From NCBI RefSeq assembly GCF_000321225.1, contig NW_004451418.1, positions 87,226-151,225 on the forward strand: DNA of 64,000 nt, given 5' to 3'. Of this stretch, positions 1-11,515 are shown in pieces (position 1 is the stretch's first letter; each line of letters opens with the position of its first letter). Made by a program: the position numbers and the translations under genes. The DNA is from Odobenus rosmarus divergens (taxonomy: Eukaryota; Chordata; Mammalia; Carnivora; Odobenidae). Under the pieces are notes generated by a model that had not been told where the DNA came from, searched no databases, and saw only the letters and a program-made list of their open reading frames with translations.

Positions 1-480
1 CAGAAAATAATACAAATTACCAATATCAAGAATGAAAGGGGAATAAGTGTAGAATCATAAATCCTACAGACATTAAATGGATAATAAGGTGATAAAATGA
101 ACAACTTTATTACATTCAGTAACTTAGGTGAAATTCATAAATTCTTTGAAAAAACCCAACTTATGAAATCTAACACAGAAAGTTGGAAATAAGTATATAC
201 ATAATTAAGAAATTGAATTTATAATCAAAATCTTCTCTCAAAGAAAACTTCATCCCCAGATGGTTTCACTGGTATGTTATATCAGACTTTTAAGGAAGAA
301 ATAATACATCTTTCAACTATTATCTTGGGAAAACAAGGCAGGGGGAATGCTTTCCAACCCATTTTATGATGTGAGCGTAACCTCAGTATCAAAATTTGAC
401 AAACATGTTACAAGGAAAACGACAGACCAATACCCCTCCTAAACATAGGTGCAGGAATTCTTAATAAGTTAATTATTTTT
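1..480 (+). mobile_element. Old L1 ORF2 fragment
   Basis: A-rich sense-strand sequence with wording typical of LINE-1 ORF2, such as 'ccagatggtttcactggt' near 257 and 'gacagaccaatacccctcct' near 421. It is heavily mutated, with no frame longer than a few dozen codons. It runs off the left edge of the window and is cut at about 480 by a cluster of nested SINEs. It is likely one of the old mammalian L1M families; the subfamily cannot be set by eye. Confidence 0.7.
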
Positions 481-499
481 TAAAAAAGATTTTATTTAT

Positions 500-561
500 A
501 TAGTATACATTAAAAATTAATGATGTACTGTATGGTGACCAACAATAAAAAAAGGAAGTTT
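500..561 (+). mobile_element. L1 3'-end scrap, about 60 bp
   Basis: 'taatgatgtactgtatggtg' followed by an A-rich run matches the 3' terminus of the L1 that ends near 38910 in this window. Only the last 40 or so bases of the element were copied. It is flanked by 'aagattttatttat' on both sides. Confidence 0.7.
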
Positions 562-580
562 AAAAAAAGATTTTATTTAT

Positions 581-772
581 TTTTTAAAAAGATTTATTTA
601 TTTGTTTGAGAGAGAGAGCGCGCACAACCTGGGTGAAGGGCAGAGGGAGAAGTGGACTCTCTGCTGAGTAGGGAGCCTGACATGGGACTGACATGGGACT
701 CAATCCTGGGACTCTGGGATCATGACCTGAGCTGAAGGCAGACACTTAACCAACTGAGCCACTCAGGCGCCC
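581..772 (-). mobile_element. CAN SINE nested in the tail of another
   Basis: Antisense CAN SINE with the order tail, GAGAGA, CT-rich complement, 'gggatcatgacctgagctga' core and 'gagccactcaggcgccc' head. It has an internal repeat 'gacatgggact' near 679-700. The duplicate 'aagattttatttat' at 567-580 and 773-786 is its target-site duplication. Confidence 0.85.
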
Positions 773-979
773 AAGATTTTATTTATTTGAGAGAGAGAGA
801 GAGTGAGCGACAGAGAGCACAAGTGGAGAGAGAGAGGCGGAGGGAGAGGGATAAGCAGACTCTCCACTGAGCAGGGAGCCGGATGTGGGGCTCAATACTA
901 GGACCCTGAGATTGTGACCTGAGCCAAGGCAGACACTTAACAAACTGAGCCATCAGGTGCCCCTTTAATATGTTAATCT

Positions 980-1012
980 TTAAAAAAAAAAAAAAGGAAG
1001 GAAGGAAACGAG
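980..1012. repeat. A-run plus (GGAA)n
   Basis: Poly(A) of 14 followed by three or four GGAA units. Low-complexity sequence next to the SINE head. Confidence 0.8.
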
Positions 1013-1555
1013 GTATAACTTCTGAAAAGAAAGGAACAGACAAAAAGGCACCAATATCTTTGTGATATGATGTAGACCTAGAAAATCCAAGGAGTTCAAC
1101 TCAGAATTATGAATTTAGGAAGAGCAAGTAGAAAATAAAGATACAAAATTCAGTATCTTCTGCTTATAGAAGCAGTAAAAAAAAATTAACCCTAGAGTTA
1201 CTATATAACTCAGCATTTCCACTCCTAGATATATAGCCAAGAGAATAGAAACTATGACCACACAAAAACTTGTGCACAGATATATTATAGCAGCATTATT
1301 CATAATAGCTACAAATACCCATCAACTGGTGAATGGATAAACGAAATGTTACGGAATGTAGATTAGTGGTTGCTAGGGTTGCTGGGGAAGGAGAGTGTGA
1401 GAGTGAGTGCTAATGGGTACAGAGTTTCTTTTTGAGGTGATAAAAGTGTTCTGGAATTGGAGCTACACAACTTTGCAAATGTATTAAAACTACTAAAATG
1501 AACACTTAAAGGGTGAGTTTTATGGTATGTAAACAAATCTGTTAAAATATCCCAA
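1013..1555 (+). mobile_element. Old L1 fragment with 3' end
   Basis: Sense L1 sequence. 1170-1340 resembles the region after ORF2 ('actcagcatttccactcct', 'atagcagcattattcataat', 'catcaactggtgaatggat'). It then jumps, with an apparent deletion near 1361, to 3' UTR text ('gattagtggttgct', 'aatgggtacagagtttcttt'). A chance 62-codon frame on the other strand is ignored. Confidence 0.75.
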
Positions 1556-1559
1556 CAAA

Positions 1560-2480
1560 TCTATTAAAAATATCAAACTGTAATTTACTGTATTAACCAA
1601 AATAAATGAGAAAAACCATATGATCATCTAGATATCATATCCTCATTTCAACTTCCATTCATGATAAAAATCCTTACAATACCAGAAATCTGATAAATAC
1701 CTCAATTTTATAAAAGGCATCTACCAAAAACCTACAGTTAAAAGCATACGAATTGGTGAAATCCTGTACACTTTTTTTCTAACATTGAGAACAGACAAAG
1801 AGGAGTTCCACTCATTACTTCTATCTAGTATTTTATCAGAATTCCTAACCAGTACAATAAAGCAAGTAAAAGAAATAAAAGACAAAAGTTGGAAAAGAAG
1901 TAAAAACTGTAGTTATTCTTAGATGACATGGAATGATTCTAACAAATGATGTGCAAGACCTGTCCTCTGAAAACTACAAAGCCTTGATGAGAGAAATAAA
2001 ACATAACGAAATGGAAAAATATGCATGTTCACGGATTGAACTCAATAATGTTAAGATAGCCATTCTTGGGTGCCTGGGTGGCTCAGTTGGTTAAGCGACT
2101 GCCTTCGGCTCAGGTCATGATCCTGGAGTCCCGGGACTGAGTCCCACATCGGTCTTCCTGCTCAGCGGGGAGTCTGCTTCTCCCTCTGACCCTCTTCCCT
2201 CTCGTGCTTTCTATCTCTCATTCTCTCTCTCAAATAAATAAATAAAATCTTTAAAAAAAAAAAAAAGATAGCCATTCTTTCCAAATTCATCCATAGATTC
2301 AAAGCAATCCCAATAAAAATTTTAATAGTTTTTTAAATAAGAAATTGACAAGCTGATTTCAAAATTTCTATGGAAATGCAAAGGACCTAGAATTGTAAAA
2401 ATCAACTTTAAAAAAGACCAAAGTTAGAGGACTTAACTGATTTTAAGACTCGCTATAAAGTTACTATAATAAAGGCAGTG
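1560..2480 (+). mobile_element. Old L1 ORF2 fragment split by a SINE
   Basis: Sense L1 ORF2 DNA downstream of the reverse transcriptase core: 'aactacaaagccttgatgag', then 'aaagcaatcccaataaaaat' at about 2300. It is interrupted by a CAN SINE at 2068-2264 and resumes in register after it. Many stops are present. It lies after the 3' end of the previous fragment, so it is either a second copy or a rearranged one. Confidence 0.7.
2068..2264 (+). mobile_element. CAN SINE with 15-bp target duplication
   Basis: Sense CAN SINE: head 'gggtgcctgggtggctcag', core, CT-rich section, AAATAAATAAAATC and poly(A). The flanking direct repeat 'aagatagccattctt' is perfect at 2053-2067 and 2265-2279, so the insertion is fairly young. 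Confidence 0.95.
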
Positions 2481-3680
2481 TCCTCTGGTGAAAGAGACAA
2501 TCCTAAACCCAGTAATATCAGAAGCTTTGAGATCAGTAGGAATACCACTCTCCCTTCTGCAATTTCACAACATTCTAAAGGAATAAATCACCAGATTTGT
2601 GGATATAGCAGGGTTCATAAGACAACACTGCAGGATTTATAAAAATATTGCCTCAGAAATTCAGGTGGAAACTTGTGTCTCAAGAAGAAATTGAATGTAT
2701 CCAACATGGAGATCTGGAATAATCACTAGCAATGTGGCTGCTGTTATGGTTATCAGATAAAAGAATTGTCTTTACAGTAAAGGACTTCCAGAATGACAAA
2801 TAAGAAAGTATACATTCAACAACTTTAATAAAATAGTCTGAAAAAAAGGGAAAAAAAATCTAGATGGATACCAGTATCTTCTAATTTATCTTGGTCAACT
2901 TCTTCAACAAGCTTACCTAATTGTTTATATACTTTGTATTTATTAAAGTATACATTTTAAAATATTAAGTCTATGAATTTACTCCTGATCATCAAGTATT
3001 GCCAGTTGAACTGTTAAAAGCACACAGTGTCTAGTAACCTATCATAAGTTTTCTATAATTTCACTTTTTTTCAGTGTGTTTAGAGATGGAAAGAATTGTA
3101 TTAGGTGGAATTGGTGCTTTAGGAAAATGATCTTTCTGAAATTGGATGAGGATCAATGAAATAATTACCCTATTATTTGTAATCCTTTAACATTTTTTCA
3201 TTCATAAGTATAACTTGCTATGTAAGTGTATCTTCTCTAAAAGATAATAGTATAACCTAAGTAAAACGGGTGACTTTGGGGTGTTGAGACTGGAGAGGGA
3301 ATGAGGAAGATTATTTATAACCTGTATTCAGAGAAAATGTCAGAAAGTGTAAAATGGAAAATAAATTCAGAGACCCAGATGGCTATAGCCTAGGAATAAA
3401 TGTTTGATGAAAAATTTTAATTTATTATGTTTTGAGAGGTATTAAAGTCTTGTTCTTTGGTTTATTTTGCCATTATGTGATTATGTATGCAAATCCTGGT
3501 GACCATTAGCTTTTTCTAACAATGTTTGATGGCCTCATAATATCAACCTAGATATTTACCTAATTAAAGCAATTTATAAAGCTTTAAGGTCTTCTATGCC
3601 AAGAATTTGTGCCACTGTGAAAGTAAATCCTCACAAGCTAAATAAATTTTTTTCTATACCTTTAAAAAAATAAAAACATT
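2481..3680. other. No gene recognised
   Basis: AT-rich DNA without a supportable coding exon or a clear repeat. Parts may be further decayed L1 but the match is too weak to call. Confidence 0.4.
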
Positions 3681-4140
3681 ATATTGAGTGAATACAGCCA
3701 GACACAAAAGACTACTTTGTGATTATTCCATTTATATAAGGTATGCTAGATGAAAGAAATCCAAAAGTGGTTGCTTCAAGAAAAGAAGCACGAGGGAATT
3801 TGGAATGTAATAGAAATATATTTTGTATGAAAATTTTCTGTATTGGGACACCTGGGTGGCTCAGTCATTTAAGCCTCTGTCTTCAGCTCAGGTCATGATC
3901 CCAGGGTTCTGGGATCAAGTCTCCCATCAGGCTCCTTGCTCAATAGGGAGTCTGCTTCTCCCTCTGCCTGCCCCTCCCCCTACTTGTGCGCCCATGCTCT
4001 CTCTCTCTCTCTCTCTAACAAATAAATAAAATCTTAAGAAAAAAAAGAAACTATTTTAGAAAAAAAGAAAAAATTTTCTCTATAGGTTTTGGTTTCGGTT
4101 TCATGGTTATACGAATGGTCAAAAGTGATAATGCTTTACT
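3681..4140 (+). mobile_element. Possible decayed L1 3' region around a SINE
   Basis: 3681-3843 has words seen in L1 3' ends ('gattattccatttatataag', 'caaaagtggttgcttc'). It continues after the SINE. The match is partial, so the assignment is tentative. Confidence 0.4.
3844..4070 (+). mobile_element. CAN SINE
   Basis: Sense CAN SINE with (CT)n at about 3998-4016 and a long A-rich tail. The flanks 'aaaattttctgtat' (3830-3843) and 'aaaattttctctat' (4071-4084) form a target-site duplication with one mismatch. Confidence 0.9.
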
Positions 4141-4227
4141 TAACATCTTGACATTTTATCATATCTGAATCAAACCTCTATTTTTTAAAAGTCTAAGGAA
4201 AGGTATTATCAGGACTGTCTTTAAATA

Positions 4228-4640
4228 GCAGTGTGGTGTAATGATAAAGAGAATGGGCTTTGGAGTTAGCCAGACTTGGATTTCCATCCTGTAGCTCCTG
4301 CTTGTTTATAACCTGGGGCAGGTTACAACTCTGACCCTTGGTTTCCTCATATTTTTTTTTTTTAAGATTTTATTTATTTATTTGTTAGAGAGAGAGAGAG
4401 CACGCACAAGCCGGGAGAGCGGCAGGCAGAGAGAGAAGTAGGCTCCCTGCTGAGCAAGGAGCCCAATGCGGGACTTGACTTGATCCCAGGATCCCGGGAT
4501 CCTGACTTGAGCCGAAGGCAGATGCTTAACTGACTGAGCCACCCAGGTGTCCCAGTTTCCTCATATTTAAAGTGAGAATACTAGTGATGCTGTCATAGCA
4601 TCCTGAAAATTAATTGAATAATATAGCTGAAGTGTATATA
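4228..4640 (+). repeat. MIR split by a CAN SINE
   Basis: 4228-4340 follows the MIR consensus ('aatgggctttggagttagcc', 'cttggtttcctcat'). The 3' part resumes at 4569 ('aaagtgagaatactagtgat'). The two arms join exactly once the SINE and one copy of the duplication are removed. Confidence 0.8.
4355..4554 (-). mobile_element. CAN SINE inside MIR
   Basis: Antisense CAN SINE from T-run and GAGAGA to 'gagccacccaggtgtccc'. The flanking 14-bp repeat 'gtttcctcatattt' is identical at 4341-4354 and 4555-4568. Confidence 0.95.
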
Positions 4641-4668
4641 TATATTAGAGCTACATGAATGGTGATGG

Positions 4669-4700
4669 GGGATGGTGGTGGTGGTAGAAGTTGTAGTGAC
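4669..4700. repeat. GGT-rich simple repeat
   Basis: Imperfect (GGT)n stretch. A 61-codon frame that crosses it is a chance product of the repeat. Confidence 0.6.
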
Positions 4701-4896
4701 TTTCTCAAGGCTTTCACGGCTTCCACGGCTCCAAAACCTTCTTTACACTGTAATTCTACTCCCAAAGGTGCCATTTACATTGTCTGTGACAAGAGTAGTA
4801 CCGCCTGAATTTTCATCCTGCGTCTTTGGTGGAGATGGTGGCGGTTATTCCATTTGACAAAATGTACCTCTAACTCATAAATATAAACCAACTGCC

Positions 4897-4950
4897 AAGT
4901 GAATTCAGAAACCCCAGAAAAATAAGTGAGTTCAGAAATCCCAGAAAAAC
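4897..4950. repeat. 27-bp tandem duplication
   Basis: Two adjacent 27-bp units (4897-4923 and 4924-4950), each 'aagtgaRttcagaaaYccc' followed by AGAAAAA. They differ at three positions. Confidence 0.85.
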
Positions 4951-6420
4951 AAAATAATTGTTTGAAGTTACAAGAACACACACACATACCCTCCAGCCCT
5001 GCAGTGCAGGCTAATTTGACAGTAATGCCCTTTCAAAAAGCTGTCTGACTAGAGGACTACCAGCTTGATAGCATCACAAACTTCAGTTTTTTATTTACTC
5101 TAAGATTTGCCTGCAGCTTTTCTGTTAAGCTCACCTCACTGAATAATTTTTCTTTTAAAGGAAGGGAAAATGTTGCTACTAGCTACTGCTGAATTTCTCT
5201 TGTGTGACCCTTGAACATACAGGCAGCCTTCTTAGATTCTATTGAGCACTAGACGGTGGAACACCTAGGGGTATATTGCCCATGAATTCCTTAAAAGAGC
5301 TCCATGATGGTACCCAGTGGAATTCAGTCACTGGATTTATTGGACCATATGTTAGATTTATGAAGATCACCTAGATACAAGTTGGCCTTAGTCTAAACCA
5401 AATTTTAACTGCTTTTGGCAATCTAGTCCCCATATTGAAGGAGCCTGATAACTGAAGGAACCTGATCCTTGGCAGGAAACCAACTGCCTCAGGGAGGTAG
5501 GTTAGGCACCACCAATAAGCTGTGTACTAAGCAAACATCCCAGACAGCTAAATTTGCCAGATGCACTTACAGAACACAAGGAAAAGTGGCTAATCAGTGA
5601 TTTTATTTGTACCTTTCAACCTTGCCCAGAATTTCAAATATAGAAAAATTGCATTTCTTTTCCATGCTGTTAGGACTGCCAGGAGGATCCCTTTAGGTCT
5701 ATTTAGAAAGTCCTTTAGGCAAACAGGAGAAGACTGTCTAAAACTGAATGTGTGAAAAACAAACTTTGAGACAGAGGTCTCCTCAGCCTCAAGTTTATTT
5801 CTAAGAGCAATCGGTAATTTTATTTTTGCCTAATAAGTCTTATTCCATCAATTTCTTCCAAATGATTCATTGACATTGCTTCAAAGCAATAAAGAGAATA
5901 AACAGGAGAGAATTCACCATGTTGGCAAGAGCATAAATCTTCTCAGACGTATTAGCCATATTTATCCACATAAATCTCATTTTAATCATGGTGTAGGGTT
6001 AGATCTTTGCAAAGATAAATATGTCTATCACCAGGACCTGTAAACACTGGATGTTAGTTGAGGTGAAGTGAATAAGCCTTTTTGTTGTTGTTGCTGTTGT
6101 TGTTATAGCAACATGAAAAAGAATGAAACATTACTTTCCCTACTTCTTCATAATTACATAGTCATCAGTCTATATACTTCACATCAGGTGTGAGTTGAAC
6201 ATTAGAGTGTTATCTTGTTACCTTTTAGTACCCAACATTTTAGGTAAATATGTACCTTCCCAAGGCAGACTGTTTGCCTACAAGACGATCATGGCATGTA
6301 ACTGAGACAAGTGTCCTTGAGAATGATTGCCCTCATTACCCACAGTGAGTGAGTAATGGTTACAGAATGCTGTTTTCTTTCTTTTGGTTATAAAGCAAAT
6401 GAAAGGGATCTTTTCTTGTT
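4951..6420. other. Unique DNA, no gene recognised
   Basis: About 1.5 kb with no clear interspersed repeat except a short (TTG)n at 6081-6103. No frame with splice signals or conserved protein character was seen. Confidence 0.4.
6081..6103. repeat. (TTG)n microsatellite
   Basis: Seven or eight TTG/TGT units with one CTG interruption. Confidence 0.85.
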
Positions 6421-7417
6421 TTTTGAAAATTTGTAAAATTTTTAATTGCAGTGTAGTTGATGTATGATATTAAATTAGTTTTAGGTGTACAATACAGTGA
6501 TTCAACAATTATGTATATTATGAAATAGGTACCATAAGTGTATTACAGTATTATTGACTATATTCTCCATGTGGTACTTTTCATCCCCATGACATTTATT
6601 TTGTAACTGGAAGTCTGTACCTCTTAATTCTCTTCACCCATTTTGCCCCTCCCCCAACTCCTTCTCTTTTAGCAACCACCAGTTTATTCTATTTATGAGT
6701 CTGTTTATTCTATTTATTATTCTATTTATGAGTTATTCTACTTATGAGTCTGTTTCTGTCTTTTTGTCATTGTTGTTTACTTGTTCATTTGTTTTGTTTT
6801 TTAGATTCCACATGTAAGTGATATCATATGATATTTGCCTGGTTTATTTCACTTAGCATAATACCCATAATACCCTCTAGGTCCATCCACGTTGTTGTGA
6901 ATAGCAAAACTTCATTCTTTTTTGTGGCTAAATAATATTCCATTGTGTGTATATGCACCACATCTTCTTTATCCATTCATCTATTGATGAACACTTAGGT
7001 TGCTTCCATATCTTGGGTGTTATAAATAACACTGCAATAAACAAAGGGTGTTTTTGTTTTCTTTGGATAAAGATCCAGAAGTGGAATTATTAGATAGTAT
7101 GGTACTTCTATTTTTAGTTTTTTGAGAAACCTCCATGCTGTTTTTTCATATTGACTGTACCAATTTATATTCTTACCAACAGTTCATGAGGGTTCTCTTT
7201 TCTCCACATGCTCATCAAAACTTGTTATTTCTCGTCTTTTTGTTATTAGCCATTCTGAGAGGTGATATCTCATTGTGGTTTTGATTTGAATTTCCCTAAT
7301 GATTAGTAATGTTGAGCATCTTTTCATGTGTCTGCTGGCCATTTGAATGTCTTCTTTAGAAAAATGTCTATTTAGGTCTTCTCATTTTTTGATTGGATTA
7401 TTTTTAGTGTTGAGTTG

Positions 7418-7612
7418 TATCCTTTAGATAGATAGATAGATAGATAGATAGATTGATTGATTGATTTGAGAGAGTGAGAGGGAGAGAGAATCTGAAGCAG
7501 ACTCCATGCTGAGCACAGAGCCTGACATGGGGCTCGATCCCATAACTGCGAAGTTATGACCTGAGCTGAAACCAAGAGTCAGACGCTTACCTGACTGAGC
7601 CATCCAGGCACT
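7418..7612 (-). mobile_element. CAN SINE with GATA/GATT tail repeat
   Basis: Antisense CAN SINE; its tail has become (GATA)n then (GATT)n at 7427-7464. The head complement 'gagccatccaggcactcc' ends at about 7612. The host L1 resumes with 'gagttctttatatagtttgg'. Confidence 0.85.
7427..7464. repeat. (GATA)n/(GATT)n microsatellite
   Basis: About six GATA units followed by three GATT units, grown from the SINE A-rich tail. Likely polymorphic. Confidence 0.9.
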
Positions 7613-8422
7613 CCGAGTTCTTTATATAGTTTGGATATTAACTCATTATTGTATGTATCATTTGCAGATATTCTCTCCCATTCATTAGGTTGCCTTTTTG
7701 TCTTGTTGATGGTTTCCTTCACTGTGCTAAAAGTTTTTTAGTTTGATGTCAGGTCTCGATTGTATATTTTGCTTTTGTTTCCCTTGCTTGAGGAGACACA
7801 TCCAGAAGAATATTGCTAAGCTTGATGTCCAAAAGATTACTGCCTGTGTTTTCTTTTAGGAGTATTGTGGTTTCAGGCTTTACATTTAGGTCTTTAATCC
7901 ACTTTGAGTTTGTTTTTAGTATGGTGTAAGAAAGTGGTCCATATTCATTCTTTTGCATGCAGCTGTTTAGTTTTCCCAGCACCATTTATTGAAGAAACTG
8001 TCTTTCCTCCATTGTATTCTTGCCTTCTTTGTCATAGATTAATTGACCCTATATGTGTGCATTCTATGTGTCTGTTTTTGTGCCTGTACTATGCTGTTTT
8101 GATTATTATAGTTTTGTAGTAAATCTTGAAATCTGGGATTATGATACCTCCAGCTTTGTTCTTTCTTAAGATTAGTTTGGTTATTTGGGGTCTTTTGTGG
8201 TTCCATACAATTTTAGGATTTTTTTGCTCTAGTTCTGTGAAAAACACTGTTGGTACCTTGATAGGGAGTGCATTGAATCCATAGATTGCTTTGAATAGTA
8301 TGGACATTTTAACAATATTAGCTCTTTCCATCCATGAGCATGGTATATCTTTCTATTTATTTGTGTCACCTCTGATTTCTTTCATCAGTGTCTTATAGTT
8401 TTCAGAGTTTAGCTCTTTCACT

Positions 8423-8660
8423 ATTTTTTTGATTAAAAAAACTTTTTTATTTGGGTATAGTTGACACACAATGTTACGATAGTTCCAGGTGTATAACATA
8501 GTGATTTAGTTTCTCTATACATTATGCTGTGTTCCCCACAAGTGTAGCTATCATCTGTCACTAAACAATGCTATTACAATATTGTTGACTCTATTTGATA
8601 ATGACTATTTTAACCAGAAGGGAAGTTTTCCGATGTTATCACTCTTGACTACTACAGAAG
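8423..8660 (-). mobile_element. L1 3' UTR piece inserted in L1 ORF2
   Basis: Text such as 'ttgggtatagttgacacaca' and 'tattacaatattgttgactc' belongs to L1 3' UTR, yet it sits inside antisense ORF2 sequence. The direct repeat 'tctttcact' at 8414-8422 and 8661-8669 supports a separate later insertion. Confidence 0.65.
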
Positions 8661-10060
8661 TCTTTCACTTCTTTGGTTAAATTTATTTCTAGTTTTTATT
8701 CTCTTTAATTCAGTTGTAAATGGGGTTGTTTTCTTTATTTCCCTTTCTACTATTTTGTTATTAGTGAATGGAAAAGCAAAAGATGTTTGTATATTGATTT
8801 TGTATCCTGAAATTTTACTCAATTCATTTATCAGATCTAATAGTTTTTTGGTAGAGTCTTTAGGATTTTCTATATATAGTATGTCATCTGCAAATAGTGA
8901 CAGTATTGCTTCTTCCTTACCAATTTGGATGCCTTTCATTTCTTTTTTTCTTGTCTGATTGCTATGACTAGGAGTTCCAGTACTATGTTGAATAAAATTT
9001 GGTGGGAGTTACATCCTTGTCTTGTTCATGTTCTTAGGGGAAAAGCTTTCAGCTTTTCACTGTTGAGTATGATGTTAGCTGTGGATTTGTCATGTATGGC
9101 CTTTATTATGTCAAGATATGTTCCTTCTGTACCCAGTTTGTTGAGAATTTTTATCATGAATGGATGTTGAATTTTGTCAAATGCTTTTTCTGCATCTATT
9201 GACATGATCATATGATTTTTATCCTTCATTTTGTTGATGTGATGTATCACATTGTTTGATTTGCATATACTGAGCTATCCTTGCATCCCTGGAATAAATC
9301 CCACTTGATTTTGATGAATATTTTTGAATTTGGTTTGTTAATATTTTGTTGAGGATTTTTACGTCTATGTTCATCAGGGATATTGGCCTGTAATTTTCTT
9401 CCTTTTTTTTTTTTTTCATGGTGTCTTTGTCTGGTTTTGGTATAGAAGTAAGACTGGCCTCAGAATGAATTTGGAAGCATTCCTTCGTCTTCTATTTCTT
9501 TGGCATAGTTTGAAAAGAATAGGTACCAACTCTTGTTTAAATGTCTGGTAGAATTCACTTGTGAAGCCATCTTGTCTTGGACTTTCATTTATTGGGAATT
9601 TATGGTTACTGATTCAGTTTTGTTACTAGTAATTCATCTGTTCAGATTTTCTGTTTCTTCCTGATTCAGTCCCAGAAGATTGTAAGTTTCTAGGAATTTA
9701 TGCATTTCTTCTAGGTTGTCCAATTTTTTGGCATATAGTTTTATATAGTAATCTCTTATAATTTTTTGTATTTGTGTGGTATCAGCCATAACGTCTTCTT
9801 TTGTGATTTTACATATCTGAGAGTTCTCTCCCTCTCTTTTTGGTGAGTCTGGCTAAAGGTTTATCAATTTTGTTCATCTTTTCAAAAAACCAGCTCTTGT
9901 TCCCATTGATGTTTTCTTTTTTTTTCTTTTTTGTCTTTGTTTTATTTATTTCTGCTCTGATCTTTATTATTTCCCTCTTTTTACTAACTTTGGGCCTTGT
10001 TTGTTCTTCTTTTTCTAGTTCCTTTAGGTGTTAGAGTTAGATTGTTTATTTGAGATTTTT

Positions 10061-11434
10061 CTTGTGTCTTGAGGCATCATTCTTATTTCATGTTAACTTC
10101 CCAACTCAAAACAAAGTATTGGTTTCTATGATTATAATATTCAGTATCACCCATTGATTTTATAAGAACTTTCATTACATTATTTCATTAAATTGGTGAG
10201 TGACAGGAGCTGGATCTGCCAAGCATATAGTATATGGGAGGTGCTAATGACCACCCAAGACTTAGCATGTATAGGCTTTCCATAGTTGCATCATTAGTGA
10301 GTGATTCCATGTCAAGGCTTAGGGTAGAACTTTGAGCCTAGACTGTTGTTTGGATACATTTTGCCCCCACGTTCCTTCCCAGTAACCTCAGATTTGAGAT
10401 CAAAAGCTGGATTCATCAGCAGATCAGCTTTTTTAAAATGAAAGTTTTATGTAAAAAATTTAATTTACACAAAATACAAATTTTACATAACATTTTTGTA
10501 CAGGATTTAAACATTTTAAATATTACATAAAAATATGATTTTTTCCCCCTTCTGATTTGTTTTATCCTCTAAGAGCAGATTTGACAACACTGGTAGCCAC
10601 CCTATTGGTGGGGCCTGCCACTCCACTTTGACAGTCCTCCACCTGACCTGCTTCACTCACAGGTGTTTGAGATCGATCCATGTTGTAGCTTTTGAACCCT
10701 AAGCAAAGTCTATCTACTAGAGTACATTTTCATTTCAATACCATGCATTCATAAAATATAGTTTCTGTCATTTTAAAACCTTTATCTTGGGGTGTCCAAT
10801 CTATCTAATCCTAGGATTAAAATTCTTTTGTGATAGTTGCAATGTATGATTTTTATGTCCTATAAGTAAAGCAGTGCTGTAAATTGGTGAAAACTTAACA
10901 TTTTGGTAATAACTAATTGAGACATTTGGATATGGTTGAGCTATTCTCTCTATTTACATTCCTTTCAAATTCTTCTGGATGCAGTTAAGTGGTAGGTACT
11001 GATGATTGACTTTTATGCTCTTGAGCTGTTATCACTGTGTTATACATGTTTGAACTACACTGTCTGCTGTAGTGTTGAAGGGTAAAAAGAAACTCAATTT
11101 AGTATGAAGATTATATTAACAATTTGCCATTAGGAGATGCTCAAAGTACTTGGAAACAGCTTTTTCTTCACTTGAAATAGAAAATTGATATTGTTTTAAA
11201 TGTCTCTCCTGTAACAGATGAAAAACCAAATAACCCCCTGATTTCTTCCATTGATAGTTCTTATGGATATTATGGTAAAATTTTGAATAGTTAGAACTGC
11301 CAACTACACTGCTCCATTAGAAATGTTTATAATGTGTATTTTAAGGATAAAAATGGAAGATCTTGGCAAAACAAGCTCTTAATAGGCAGTTAGTAATAAG
11401 TCCCAATAATCCCTTAATAGAACATACTTTCATT
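10061..11434. other. No gene recognised
   Basis: AT-rich DNA, including an A/T-only patch at 10435-10540. No exon-like frame or clear repeat was seen. Confidence 0.4.
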
Positions 11435-11453
11435 GAAATTTCTACACATTTCC

Positions 11454-11496
11454 GTATGGTGATTAACATAACAATAAAAAATTATTAAAAAAAAAA
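11454..11496 (+). mobile_element. 43-bp L1 insertion with 19-bp target duplication
   Basis: 'gtatggtgattaacataaca' plus an A-rich tail equals the last two dozen bases of carnivore L1. The flanks 'gaaatttctacacatttcc' are identical at 11435-11453 and 11497-11515. This is an extremely 5'-truncated L1 copy. Confidence 0.9.
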
Positions 11497-11515
11497 GAAA
11501 TTTCTACACATTTCC

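Larger units (their letters stand above)
482..963 (-). mobile_element. CAN SINE carrying two later insertions
   Basis: The body at 773-963 is an antisense CAN SINE: it starts with A/T-rich tail sequence, passes through GAGAGA and ends with the complement of the tRNA-like head ('gagccatcaggtgcccc'). Its tail sequence 'aagattttatttat' is present three times (486-499, 567-580, 773-786). This shows that an L1 scrap (500-561) and a second SINE (581-772) landed in the same tail. Confidence 0.8.
6425..10060 (-). mobile_element. Long antisense L1, degraded
   Basis: Continuous antisense LINE-1 from the 3' UTR (6425-6900) back through most of ORF2. Antisense frames keep pieces of the reverse transcriptase: a [15 protein letters not shown] block near 9165-9210 and an FADD catalytic box near 8880-8890. 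Frames break every 60-100 codons, so no protein is made. The element is interrupted at 7418-7612 by a CAN SINE and at 8423-8660 by a piece of L1 3' UTR. Its 5' end fades near 10060. Local duplications of 'ttattctatttatgagt' occur at 6684-6755. Confidence 0.9.

Noticed and set aside
2068..2140. tRNA-like heads of the SINEs as real tRNA genes
   Set aside because: They are CAN SINE 5' ends with decayed cloverleaf positions, followed by SINE body and A tail.
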